This document shows, piece after piece, positions 35,932 through 49,209 of a stretch of 64,000 nt of DNA. Source of the DNA: Myotis daubentonii. Taxonomy: Eukaryota > Chordata > Mammalia > Chiroptera > Vespertilionidae. Within the stretch, counting starts at the first letter, position 1. Each line of letters begins with the position of its first letter. The stretch covers positions 37,575,341 to 37,639,340 of the forward strand of contig NC_081844.1 in the NCBI RefSeq assembly GCF_963259705.1, read 5' to 3'. The notes under the pieces were generated by a model. The model searched no databases and was not told where the DNA came from. It saw only the letters and a program-made list of their open reading frames with translations. Both the position numbers and the translations under genes were made by a program.

Positions 35932-36908
35932 CTAGAGGCCCAGTGCACAAAAATTTGTGCACCCAGGGGATCCCTCAGCATGGCCTGTGCCCTCTCGCAG
36001 TCTGGAACCCCCTCGGGGAATGACCACCTGCTGGCTTAGGCCACTCCCTGGGGGGATTGGGCCTAAGCTGGCAGTCAGACATCCCTCTGGCAGCCCGGGA
36101 GCCCTCGGGGGATGTCCACTTGCCAGCGGGGAGCAGGCCTAAGCTGCAGTCGGACATCTTTAGCACTGCTGAGGAGGTGGGAGAGGCTCCCACCACCACC
36201 GCTGTACTGGCAGCCATCAGCCTGGCTTGTGGCTGAGCAGAGCTTCCCCTGTGGGAGCACACTGACCACCAGGGGGCAGCTCCTGCATTGAGCATCTGCC
36301 CCTGGTGGTCACTGTGTGTCATAGTGACCAGTCATTCCCAGTCATTCTGCTGTTAGGATCAATGTGCATATTACCCTTTTATTATATAGGAGTGCCTGGC
36401 CAGCCTGGGTGAGGGGCTGATGGCTGTTTGCAGGCTGGCCACAACCCCTTCAGGGTGGGGTTCCCCCCTGGGGTGCCTGGCCAGCCTGGGTGAGGGGCTG
36501 AGGGCTGTTTTCAGGCTGGCTAAGCCCCCCAGCGGGAACCCTCACCCCATGAGGGTGTGGCCATCCTGGATGAGGGACTGATGGCTGTTTGCAGGCTGGC
36601 CATGGCCCCCAGCCACCCAAGCTCCCAGTGGAGGCTGGCTGGAAGCAGGTATCTGGCATTTATTTGTCTTCTATAATTGAAACTTTGTTGCCATGAGCAG
36701 AGGCCACAGCCAGCTCAGGGCAGGCGGGAAGCTTGGCTTCCTCCATCGCCCAGGCAACCAAGCCTCCTGCTTGCTCCAGCTCCGTGGCTGCTGGCCACCA
36801 TCTTGGTTGGGTTAATTTGCATATAGTCACTCTGATTGGCTGGTGGGCGTGGATTGGGGCATAGCAAAGGTACAGTCAATTAGCATCTTTGTCTTTTATT
36901 AGTGTAGA
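35932..36908 (-). mobile_element. composite Helitron with two 5' termini
   Basis: On the minus strand the 3' end is CTAG at 35932-35935 preceded by hairpin arms GTGCAC (35943-35948 and 35957-35962). Two Helitron-type 5' ends occur upstream: an internal TCCTATATAATAAAAGGG (ending at 36391) and an outer TCTACACTAATAAAAGAC (ending at 36908). The host bases beside the outer ends are A and T as expected, so the mobilised unit is most simply the 977-bp outer one. The interior carries three 81-bp tandem units and captured-looking GC-rich sequence. No Rep/helicase ORF. Confidence 0.88.
36392..36640. repeat. three-copy minisatellite, period 81-82 bp, inside the Helitron
   Basis: GTGCCTGGCCAGCCTGGGTG begins at 36392 and 36473, and a third diverged copy (GTGTGGCCATCCTGGATG) at 36555. 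Each continues with a GGGGCTGA(T/G)GGCTGTTT motif and GGCTGGC. Such internal tandem arrays are common in bat Helitrons. Confidence 0.9.
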
Positions 36909-36985
36909 TAGATATATAGATAAATGTATACGTGAGTATATGTATATGTGTATGTATGTATGTATAGAAAGATAGATAATAGAGA
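36909..36985. repeat. (TAGA/TATG)n simple repeat
   Basis: Low-complexity GATA/TATG-type tracts flank the composite Helitron on its right; a (TA)n tract flanks its left. Confidence 0.8.
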
Positions 36986-37624
36986 TTGACTTTAAGGAAC
37001 AGGATTATGCCACACAATTGTGGGGCTAATAAGTCCAAAACATGTAGAGTAGCAGGTTAGCAGAGAGGAAAATTCAGGGAAGAGTTGATAAGGTAGTATT
37101 GAGTCTGACATCTGTAGGCTAGAAACTAAGACAAGGTTTCTATGTTGCAGTCTTTCTTTTTCCTTGAATTTATTGGGGTAGCATTGGTTAATAAAATTAA
37201 CCAAATGAAGTGTATAATTTTTTAATACATCGTCTGTATATGGTGTGTTCACCACCCAAAATCAAGTTTCCTTCCATCACCACTTACCCCTTTATCCTCT
37301 TTTCGCACCCCCTTTTGGTAATCACCATACTGTTGTCTTTGGGTGTTTTTTTCACTTAATCCTTTCACTTTTTTTACCCAGTCCCCCAAATGCCCTCTCC
37401 CTCTGATAGCTGTCATTTTGTTCTCTGTATCTGTACATTTCTATGTTGTTTATTAGTTTATTTTGTTCACCAGATTCCACATATAAGTGAAAAAATATGA
37501 TATTTGTCTTTCTATGAGTGACTTATTTCACTTAGGATAATACTCATCCAGATCCATCCATGTTGTTATAAATGGTAAGATTTCCTTCTTTCTTACAGCT
37601 GAGTAGTGTTCCATTATGTAAATA

Positions 37625-38143
37625 CTAGAGTCCCTCAGCCTGGCCTACACCCTCTTACAATCTGGGACCTCTCAGGAGATGTCCGACTCTCAGTTTATGC
37701 CCAATTGCCCCTGCGGGATAAGGCCTAAATGGGCAGTCGTACATCTCTCTCACAATCTGGGACTGCTGGCTCCTAACAGCTTGCTTGCCTGAGTACCTGA
37801 CCACCCCTAACCACTCTGCCTGCCTGCCTGCCTGACCACCCCTAACTGCTCGCATGCCTGCCTGATCAGCCCTAACTGCTCACCTGCCTGCCTGATTGCC
37901 CCTAACCACTCTGCCTGCCTGCTTGATCACCCCTAACCACTCTCCTGTTTGCCCGATCACCCCTAACCACTCTGCCTGCCTGCTGAATTGACTCTAACTG
38001 CTCGCTTGCCTGCCTGATCACCCCTAACCGCCTCTGCCTTGGCCCCCACTTGGCTTTTTTTTTTTCTGGACATCTGGAATGATGTCCGGAAGGTCGTTCA
38101 GCTATCCAGTCTAATTAGCATATTATGTTTTTATTATTATAGA
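37625..38143 (-). mobile_element. Helitron inserted in L1, 3' hairpin missing
   Basis: The minus-strand 5' end TCTATAATAATAAAAACATA (at 38143) and a terminal CTAG (37625-37628) are both present, and the flanking L1 is continuous across the A|T insertion point. Compared with the Helitron at 35932, the segment from GGCCC through the GTGCAC hairpin (about 29 bp) is absent just inside the 3' end. The interior (37790-38035) is a variable CCTGCCTGATCACCCCTAAC-type minisatellite. No ORF. Confidence 0.88.
37790..38035. repeat. Helitron-internal minisatellite (CTGCCTGCCTG / CACCCCTAAC)
   Basis: About seven variable units of roughly 30-37 bp alternate CCTGCCTG and ATCACCCCTAACCACTC-type blocks. They belong to the Helitron interior. 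Confidence 0.85.
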
Positions 38144-38269
38144 TACCACTGCTATTTCATCTACTCATCTACTAATTGGCACTTGGGCTGCTTCCAAACC
38201 TTGACTATTGTAAATAATGCTGCAATGAACATAGGGGTGCATATATTCTTTTGAATAGTGTTTTGGGTT

Positions 38270-39630
38270 TGAAATATAACCAACTTTCCATTTTTAAGAG
38301 GAAATAATCCTTAGAGATTAAAATGCTGCTGCTCCTTATCCTTTTCATTCACACTATCTACTCTTTGGCCATTTTACTTCCTACCAATTGATTCATCCAA
38401 CCATAGGGAGAGAAAAGGGAGGTGAAAATGAACAGCTCTTTTTCCTCTTCATTAGCACTTCTGTGCTACATATAATATCTAATTCAAAAATTGGCAGCAT
38501 TTTGCCGCCAGTATATCTGGTATAATTTGGGTAGAATTTGCATATTCTAACATTGACCATTCTGAGACCATTTCTAGGTCAAAATTGTATAATTACCACC
38601 TTTAGAAATTTTTTTTCTCTTCCTTATCAATTATTACCTCTGATCTAAGTAAGCTACACTGAAGATAGACATAAAGAAAAAGAAACTGACCAAATTGGTA
38701 TGGGAGGATTGTATCAACTGCCTGAGAAAATAACCCCACCCCCCCAATCTTTAAAAGAGAACTGCCCCTGGAGTATGACACTAAGACTGACAGGATCTTA
38801 GACATGCATGCCAACTTAGAAATAAAGAATATAATCCTATTCTTTTATATACATTTTATTAAACCTACTGATTCGCCTATTAAGTCATTATATATACAAA
38901 AACAATATCCAGAGTTCCTAAAACATTTCCAACATATTCAACTTAGGGATCCAAGATTCTGAATATGCCATCACCAAAAAAAATTGCAAACCTAAAAAAC
39001 AGAAAAGAAAAAAAATTAAACAATGTCAAAAGGAAAAGACTTTCTTAGAAAAGGTCAGTATTTACCTTTATAATTTTCAAAATGACATGTTAAAATTTAT
39101 GGTTTTTTTCTCATCTTATAGTTATAAGTCTAATATTAAAGTCTTGCTTAAAAAACAAGGCAGTTTACTTATAAGAAAATAAATATTAAACTATATTCAT
39201 ACACATCACTATTTAACACTTACTGGGTCAAAATATTTTTACCTTACAATTTCAGGCTTTAAATTAAAATGGCATTAGTTCTGTCTTTATCTTCTTTTAA
39301 AAACTACCATTATGGTGAAAGACATTCAGGTACATAAATAAAAATACTAATTTCATTCTTGTGTAACTCATACCTCTAAAAATATATTTTTAGCCAATTA
39401 ACAGTGGCTAAAGACTTTGTCCTTCTATCACATTAACTTTTAGCATATTAAATAAGAAAGATAATTCTCAAAGTTCTTCCAACCTCCAAAAGGGTCAACT
39501 ATTATTTTGGAGAGAAAAAAATTGTTTGGATAAATAAAAATGAGAATTTCTAAAAAATAAAAAATAAATTATTAATCATAAAAACATTAATATACAAAAG
39601 TGTACTATACAAACAATTTTTCTACTACAG
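38270..39630. other. no gene recognised
   Basis: Very AT-rich sequence; no repeat family or exon identified. Confidence 0.4.
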
Positions 39631-39651
39631 GCGTAAAAACCATGCCATTTA

Positions 39652-39875
39652 GCCCTAGCTGGTTCGGCTCAGTGGATAGAGTGTTGGCCCTCAGACTGAA
39701 GGGTCCCAGGTTCGATTCTCATCAAGGGCACATACTTCAGTTGGAGATTCGATCCCTGGCCCTTATCGGGGAGCATATGCTGAGGCAACCAATGAATGTT
39801 TCTCTCGCTGTCTCTCCCACTCTAAAAATCAATGGAAAAATATCCTCGGGTGAGGATTAACAAAACAAACAAACA
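39652..39875 (+). mobile_element. Ves SINE, 'CCTCGGGTGAGG' tail type
   Basis: The head GCCCTAGCTGGTTCGGCTCA, B-box-side GGTTCGATTCTC, and a 3' part reading CAATGGAAAAATATCCTCGG-GTGAGGATTAAC distinguish this Ves subtype. Flanks AAAAACCATGCCATTTA (about 39636-39651) and AAAAACCATGCTATTTA (about 39876-39891) give a 16-17-bp duplication with one mismatch. Confidence 0.94.
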
Positions 39876-39904
39876 AAAAACCATGCTATTTAAACCAACC
39901 TATT

Positions 39905-40133
39905 CCCCTGACCGGTTTGGCTCAGTGGCTAGAGTGTCGGCCTGTGGACTGAAGAGTCCCAGGTTTGATTCCGGTCAAGGGCATGTGCCTTGGTTGCGGG
40001 CACATCCCCAGTGGGGGGTGTGCAGGAGGCAGCTGATCGATGTTTCTCTCTCATGGATGCTTCTGACTCTCTATCCCTCTCCCTTCCTCTCTGTAAAAAG
40101 TCAATAAAATATATTTTTTTTTAAAAAATAAAT
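39905..40133 (+). mobile_element. Ves SINE adjacent to the previous one, perfect 13-bp duplication
   Basis: It starts CCCTGACCGGTTTGGCTCAG and ends CTCTGTAAAAAGTCAATAAA plus an A/T tail. AAACCAACCTATT occurs at 39892-39904 and 40134-40146. Only one duplication separates it from the preceding Ves, which has a different tail subtype. Confidence 0.95.
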
Positions 40134-40149
40134 AAACCAACCTATTTAA

Positions 40150-40910
40150 TTTTTCTATAGAAAATCAAGAATTCAGAGTTCACATTTCCAGAAGAATAAA
40201 ACACATCAGGCCATAAGGTAAAACAAAGAAACAAACTATTGTACATTGTTTTTCTTTAGAACAAGGCTGGGCTGGCTTATTTAAGTATAAATTGAAATCA
40301 CAGATATAAAATCATTCTGTTCTCAAAGTAAACAGTGCTAGATTTACATGGCATGTGAATAGTCTATCACAGAAAGCCACATACACAAATAAGACACATC
40401 ATATAAATGTTAAATCACTCAACATCTGAAAAGATACTGTTTGTAAAATGCCATTGGCAATACTGTTTGTAAGAAAATACTGTTTGTAGAAAAATAAGGT
40501 CATGTATAGAACTATAGTGACAACTAAGTCCCTAGAAAAAAATAAGCATGACTTTAAAAATATATAGAAATGTCAGTTCCATAGAATTTGCCCTCTGTAT
40601 TATCCTCTAGAACAGGTTGACAATTCCATTTTCCTAGTATCTTGTCAATTAAACGAATTCATAATTTAGGCTAAATATAAGTAAACTTGTGGTATATTTT
40701 TGCTATTAACACTGCTACATGTAGAACAGGAAATGAAATAACATAAAGAACCATTTATTCTGTAAGAATGGGTTAGTATAAAATCTAAATTTGGGCAAAG
40801 AACCTACAGATAGAATGCTATTCCCAGAAGATCTAAAGCCTACTAATTGCCTTATAAGCCTTGCTATGTCTACATATTTAACAGTACATGGTCCCTTGGA
40901 ATAAACTTTT
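40150..40910. other. no gene recognised
   Basis: AT-rich, no identified feature. Confidence 0.4.
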
Positions 40911-40925
40911 TTTTTTGTCTTTAAA

Positions 40926-41160
40926 GTTTATTTTATTCTGTATAAGATATACTGTTGAAAAAATATATTTTTTATTGACTTCAGAGAGGGAGAGGGAGAA
41001 AGAGAGAGAAATATCAATGAGAATCATTGATCAGCTGCCTCCTACAAGCCCCCTACTGGAGCCCACTACCCAGGCATGTGCCCTTGAAAGGAATTAAACC
41101 TGGTACCCTCCGTCCCCAGGCCAATGCTCTATACACTGAGCCAAACTGTCCAGGGCCAAA
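40926..41160 (-). mobile_element. Ves SINE, antisense, older
   Basis: Reverse Ves wording (ATTGATCAGCTGCCTCCTAC, CAGGCATGTGCCCTTGAAAG, CACTGAGCCAAACTGTCCAG) is visible. TTGTCTTTAAA occurs at 40915-40925 and 41161-41171. Confidence 0.88.
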
Positions 41161-41171
41161 TTGTCTTTAAA

Positions 41172-42050
41172 TATGGGTCTCAAATCTACTTCCAGGTAAA
41201 AAAGGAGGAATTTTTAGTCTTATTAGGAATTGTTTGGTCATTACTTATTCAAGATTAATTTAACGACGGTAACTATTTACCATCTAATCTCTTATAGGGC
41301 TAGAAATGTTTCGTGTCTTGCCTGATGGACCTCATTCAGTGATAAGATCACAGTAATATTTCTATTTACTAATCCAAACTAGTGCTTTAATGTCTCTCAA
41401 CTTTGCATTTTTCAAGGTCACTCATTTTATTTTGTGCTAGTAGGGTAACTCTGTTAATCTTAGGCAAAAATGTTTCCACTAAAAATGTTGTAATATACTT
41501 AAGAAAATATTTTTTGCAATTATGCCCTCACTCCGTACACTGTAAAGTAAGGCACTGTATTCCAGTAATCTACTTTGAATCCATCTAAGAAAGGAGACTC
41601 AAAAATCCTTGCATTCCTAACATGTGTGCCTAAATTCAAAACATCCCATAGTTCTTCTCCAAAGTCAGTTTCCTGGGGATGAGAGCCACAGGTCTGCCCA
41701 TGGGATTCGGGCGGCTGGCCTGCTTGTTGCAGCCGCTCCAAGTCCCACAGACCTTCAGAGCCAAGGCAGAAGACCTGCAGAGAGAGTAGTTTTGCCCCAG
41801 TAGGATAGAGCAGAGCCCAGCGGCCGGGTGTCCAAGATGCACACAGAGCCAGGACTGTGAGGTCAGGTGCACGTCAGGTGAAGCACTCAGTTCCCGGAGC
41901 AGATGTGCATTGCATGTGGGCTGGGCCCCTCCCTGGGATCCGGCACCTGCACAGCCACCACTCAGCAGCCCACCCCAGTGGGGACCCAGGAAAATAAGGC
42001 CGGAGCCAGTGTGTCAGGGACCCCACCCCACCCTAGTGCCTCCTCTACAA
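41172..42050. other. GC-rich flank downstream of the zinc-finger retropseudogene
   Basis: 41640-42050 is more GC-rich than its surroundings and reads, on the minus strand, like the 5' UTR-type sequence of a KRAB-ZNF locus, but I could not align it to the pseudogene and call nothing. 41172-41640 is AT-rich and unremarkable. I see no poly(A)-tail remnant marking the end of the retrocopy. Confidence 0.35.
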
Positions 42051-42052
42051 CC

Positions 42053-44098
<2,046 letters not shown>

Positions 44099-44104
44099 TG
44101 AGAG

Positions 44105-45225
44105 ATCGAATAAACTTAATAAGGACAAGTACCCCCCCCCCATAAAAATGTTTTATTATAATGAAAAAAGTACTATTCCCTTCAACTATAAAATATATTT
44201 TGAACTAAAATACATATAATAATTAAAGCAAAGTTAACTGATACAACTAACATTCTTAATAGGCACTTTACATTTTAAAAAGAAAAAAAAACACACACAC
44301 ATATATAAAACATCAAAATTCTTTATGAAAAGAAGAGAAAATTGTGGCAAGAATCCTTACTTTCTAGCTGGAAAACTTATGAAATCTAGAGTGCCATTTA
44401 AGAGCAAACCCTACTTGTTTTTAAAGGAGGAAAATGATTTCAATCTGCAAATTTATAATGGCTCAGGTGTTTCCATGTAATAAGTATTCTGTTGCTAAAT
44501 AACTAAGTAGAGCTCACTTTTTAAAAAGTGTGTTTTAACAACTCTAAAAGATTTAATTAATCCTTTTGTTATGCATTTGAACCAGTTCAGTTAGGACTTG
44601 TCAGCATGTTAATACCTTTTGTTCACAACTTTAAAACATTTTTTTTAATTTTAAAAAGGAAGGAATTGGGTAGGAGAACAGGCATGGAAAAACATGAAGG
44701 CCTCTCTTTCTCTTAGGTTTTGCCATTACCATTCTGTTTGAAGTGGTTTCAGGATGAGGCGATTGCACACAGCTTCTAGTCAGAAATCAGATGGCCTCAA
44801 AACAACCTCATTGTCAGTCTTAGGCCTCATGTCTTTCGCTTAGAGCTAAAAATAAAAATACATGTGAGTGAATGAATAATCATGGAATTAAATTGCCAAC
44901 ATGATACTGTAATACATAACATTAAAAGCCACTTTTTATCACAGAAAGATGAAAATGTATGCATTTCTATCCAGAGCATCACAATCCTATTTAGAATGGA
45001 AGGGTGCTCTCCCCATCCCATCAGCTTCTGAGTATAATAACAATTTAATTCCAAGGTGATACTACAAAGCTAGAGTAATATTTTATTCATCTCCTGAGAC
45101 TATGGAACGTTCATTTTTTTTACAGAGTTAAATATAACAATATCATTAATGAAGCTAATGACTTTAGACAGCAACTTAGCTCTTCTTTAAGCATATAAAT
45201 CAAGGCAAGGAAAAAATGTGGTAGG
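44105..45225. other. no gene recognised
   Basis: AT-rich; a C run at 44132-44141 and short (CA)n near 44291-44300. No exon identified. Confidence 0.4.
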
Positions 45226-45229
45226 CACT

Positions 45230-45950
45230 CAGAAAGACATGAGCAGAGCAAAGATGATGCGCCAGGTACTACTGAGAAGGTCACCTGGGTGCCCAGCAAA
45301 GGGCAAAACTGGGAAAACAAGGACCTCTTCCCAAGGGTAACCTTTCCTCCCCTAGCATATGGCTGGTCATGAGGTTTAAATTCGTGACCTTTCATATCTG
45401 TCAAGCAGTCTGGACCCTCCCCTGACCTTTCCTCCCCTGGCATGTTGCAAGTCATGCAGCAGACCACTTGGAAGAGGAACAAGGGACTAAAGACTAGCCT
45501 CACCAGATTCCCAAGTGGGCTTATAAGCATTAACCCCTAGGAATAACATCTAGGCCTCATTGTGTTTCAGCTCCAGGCTCAGAAAAGCAACAAAACCAGA
45601 AAAGCGATGCCATGGCTGACATCAGGACCCTTGCCCTAGCACTGGCCAATTAGTGGAGACCAGAACTCTGAAGGGACACACCTGAAAAACTGATGGCTGA
45701 TGAATATTTGAAGGCACATATACATTCTCGTTCTCATCTTCTCTTCTCTTCTCTTCTCTTCTCTTCTCTTCTCTTCTCTTCTCTTCTCTTCTCTTCTCTT
45801 CTCTTCTCTTCTCTTCTCTTCTCTTCTCTTCTCTTCTCTTCTCTTCTCTTCTCTTCTCTTCTCTTCTCTTCTCTTCTCTTCTCTTCTCTTCTCTTCTCTT
45901 CTCTTCTCTTCTCTTCTCTTCTCTTCTCTTCTCTTCTCTTCTCTTCTCTT

Positions 45951-46007
<57 letters not shown>

Positions 46008-46226
46008 CTTTCCCTAATCTTTTCCCCAAGGTTCATTTTCCTTGCCTCTCTCTCCTAAACTCTTTTGCCTCTGTAATTTGTTTCTTGAGCTCATTCTTCT
46101 GCAGCTCACTTTTTCTACCTCTGTAACTTTCTAAATAAACTTTCTCTTATAGTTTGAATCTTGGCTCTGAATTATTTCTTAGCCAGAACTCAAGTACCGA
46201 GGTTGCTAATCAAGGTCCAGTCTGAC
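45230..46226 (+). mobile_element. possible solo LTR of an endogenous retrovirus
   Basis: The arrangement is LTR-like: a roughly 500-bp unique block with TTATAA near 45521, then a pyrimidine-rich region (mostly the TTCTC array), an AATAAA at about 46134, and a short U5-like end (GAATCTTGGCTCTGAATTAT through CAGTCTGACA). I do not see a matching 4-6-bp duplication, a definite TG start or any gag/pol/env remnant downstream. The call rests on layout alone. Confidence 0.35.
45737..46003. repeat. (TTCTC)n array of about 44 units followed by (CT)n
   Basis: About 220 bp of nearly perfect pentanucleotide repeat, then about 24 CT dinucleotides. The frames across it (Leu-Phe-Ser-Ser on plus, Arg-Glu-Glu-Lys on minus) are artefacts of the repeat. 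Confidence 0.98.
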
Positions 46227-46229
46227 ACC

Positions 46230-48380
46230 ACCTGGTGACCTGGTGCCGATTCACCACTAACAGAAAGTGTAATATTGAACCAGAACAATGGTCTGGCCCT
46301 GAGAAATATATTTGTGACTGTTTGGAACTCCTAGTTCCAACAGCAGTGGTAGTAGTACAGGACAAACTAATCCGTTTCTACAATCGAAGTAAGGTATTCA
46401 CTCATTCAACAAATATTTAATGGTTCTAAGCTCAGCAAGTCAAATGCCAAATATGAAAGATGTGTTTCTGAACCTCACAAATAGTCTCTATTTCCATATT
46501 TTGGTCTCAAGTTTGGTCTTTCATGCTAAAGAAACAGAATATAAGTTTTATTTCTATATCTCCCTGACAGGAAAAGGGTGTGACCTCCAGGCATCATTCG
46601 GTCTCTTTAGTGTGAAGCTTATGTTTTCAAAACCCTGTATTAATCCTGATAATTAATTCTTCTTCATTTGGAGAGCACTGACAGTTTCAATCCCAAATAT
46701 AAATCTCAGACTATTTTGTAAGGTTAAATCAGCCAAGCACCTTCAAAAAAATCACTTAATGTAAAAGTATTTAATTCAACTGAAGCCATAATTTAAAATT
46801 CAGAAAGTCTGCTGCAAGTTATACTTAAAGAACTGGCCCCTAACTATAATGTAAAGAAGACAAATATTTATGAATTTTTTATACCATTCATATACATCCA
46901 TTAAATTAAATAGAATACATTATAACTAGAGTCAATACCATTGATTAATGTTTTGCATTTCTCCCCTGGTGCTAAGTATACCAATTAAATTCTTTAATTT
47001 TGTGGGAATATAGTATATTCCACAAAAAATATATATAGGCATCTGATTCAATTTAAGCTCTGTGTTCATCTTAAATCAAAAGTAATAAATACATTTCTCA
47101 GTTAGCTTACCTTCCACAATTTTTCACGTTAAGTCCAACTAAATTTAATCTAGACAAATGTTACAAAGTGCTTTCACTCAGAAGTTTATAGGTCTTAAAG
47201 CCAGCTGTGTACTCCTAATACTTCACTGAATCTTCTCAATTCTCATTAACCGATCACTCAGCTTCTGAAATGACTTATATCCTGACCTTGAAAGCACTAG
47301 CTGTCACTGATTTTTAACCTTCCACTTCTCTCAGTATTTTACTTAATATTTTGTACATAAAAGGTGTTCAAAATTTACACATCTGACAAGTCGTCCTGGC
47401 AGAAAATAGGCTGCTAAAAAGTTAATTACAACAGAACAAGAATGCAACCATATTTAATAAGATTCTCTATTAGAAGCATATTTGAAATGGCCTTAATTTA
47501 TGGATTTGCCTCATTTTTTCTCTCAGTGATGAAATATTTATGAACTCAAACAAGAAATTTTTTTAAATAAATGTCCTAGTATAATTTGATTAGTTCGTGG
47601 ACACAACATTCAGATCCTGGGGCTGGCCATCTTTGTGCTTATTAGCACAGTACCTAGGTGCACGGCACCACGTATTTTCACCTTATTCTGCTAAGTAGGG
47701 CAAGATGTCAATTTGCTAGGTTCAACATTTAAGGCCTCTGCCCATATTCCTTTAGAATTATTGATAAAGACTTAGAAAGGAATGTAGTATTTGGTTATTT
47801 TAAAAAGTATACTACAATATATTTTTTAACTATACTTCAATAAAAAAAAAGTCCAAAAAATAAAACAAAAACAAATATACATCCTCTAACATGAGCTGTA
47901 GATATTTCAGTTCTTTTATGACTACAGGATGGTCTGAGTTTTGCTCAGAATCAACCCATCATATAATTAAACTTAATTAGATATTTTCTATACAAATAAA
48001 AGTGTACTTTTGTCAATGTTGTACAAAATCCCCATATGATATGTATTCTATAACCAACAGAAAGAACTCTATAAAATTTAAAGATACTGATTTTTAAAAA
48101 ATTCTAATTTGCTTCATCCTCCATTTTTAAATGGCTTAAAGACTAGATTTTGTACATTTTGAAGTTTCATGTGTATACACACCAGAATGTTTGTGCTTTC
48201 CAGCGTCTAATTTTCTTAGCGGATTTGGATATTCTAGGCCTTTGATGTATCAGTCCTGCTAACAGAAAGAGACTGCTGTCTAAAGATGATCAGGTTTATA
48301 ATTAAAACATGTCATAACTGGGTGGGCACCCTGCTCACGATGGGAACAAATATAGACTTCTAAACTGAATAACAAATAAT
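46230..48380. other. no gene recognised
   Basis: AT-rich. A short L1-like 3' end (TAACTATACTTCAATAAAAA) lies near 47829-47848. No exon or RNA gene identified. Confidence 0.4.
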
Positions 48381-48385
48381 CATTT

Positions 48386-49205
48386 TCAAAAACTTTTTAT
48401 TATGGAAAATTTCAAATGTATACAAAACAGACTAGTCCAATGAACCCTCATGTACTCTGACTCAGTTTCAGCAACTATCAACATTCTGCCATTTTTGTTT
48501 TACTTATATCTTCACCCACTTGTCTCTCCCCAACATGATGAGGATAAGTATTTTCCTTATTTTTTTCCTGAGGTAAAATATACAACTAAGAACCTTTTTT
48601 TGTTTTTTACCACCTTAATCATTTTTTAAAAGTGTACAATTCAGTGGTATTAAGTATATTACATTGTTGTGCTACAACTACCATTCATCTCTAAAATTCC
48701 TTTCATCTTGCAAAACTGAAACTGTTACCATTAAATAATAACTGCCCATTCCCCTCTCCCCCCCCCCTCTACTTTCTGTGTCTATGAATTTGACTACTCT
48801 AGGTCTCTTATATAAGTGGAATCTACAATATTTGCTCTTTTGTGTCTGGTTTCTTTCCCTTAGCATAATGTCTTCCATATTTATGTTGTTTTTTAAAGTG
48901 CCCTTCCTTTTTAAGGCTGAACAATATTCATTCGTACCTATATCCCACATTTTGTTTATTCACTTATCCATCAATAGACACTTAGGTTGCTTCCACCTTT
49001 TGGCTACTGTGAATAACACCCATCTAGGAGCATGGGTATACAAGTACGTCTTCAAGACCTTGCTTGCTTTTTAATTCTTTTGGGTATATACCCAGAAGTG
49101 GAATTGCTGGATCATACAGTTATTCTATTTTTCATTTTCTGATGAACCAACATGCTGTTTTTCATAGTGGCTATAGTAGTTTACATTCTTACCAACAGTA
49201 TACAA
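48386..49205 (-). repeat. old L1 3' end, antisense
   Basis: Reverse L1 wording is legible: TTTTATTATGGAAAATTTCA, CAATTCAGTGGTATTAAGTA, TATATAAGTGGAATCTACAA, CACTTAGGTTGCTTCCACCT, TATACCCAGAAGTGGAATTG. Typical of an extinct L1 subfamily; non-coding. Confidence 0.85.
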
Positions 49206-49209
49206 AGAT

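Larger units (their letters stand above)
37150..38265 (-). repeat. old L1 3' end, split by a Helitron
   Basis: Reverse L1 3'UTR wording is clear: TTTATTGGGGTAGCATTGG, TCACCACCCAAAATCAAGTT, TAATCACCATACTGTTGTCT, CATATAAGTGAAAAAATATG, and, after the Helitron, TTGGCACTTGGGCTGCTTCC and AATAATGCTGCAATGAACAT. The two halves join seamlessly when the Helitron (37625-38143) is removed. Non-coding, truncated. Confidence 0.85.

Noticed and set aside
37790..38035. CRISPR-like array of short direct repeats
   Set aside because: Units vary in length and sequence, there are no unique spacers, and the array is inside a Helitron in a mammalian genome.
45693..46058. Open frame rich in Leu-Phe-Ser-Ser on plus and Arg-Glu-Glu-Lys on minus
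   Set aside because: It is the translation of the (TTCTC)n and (CT)n arrays; any frame stays open in such a repeat.
46200..46420. Retroviral primer-binding site and internal region after the possible LTR
   Set aside because: No stretch immediately following the LTR-like end matches the 3' end of a tRNA convincingly, and no gag/pol/env-like frame follows.
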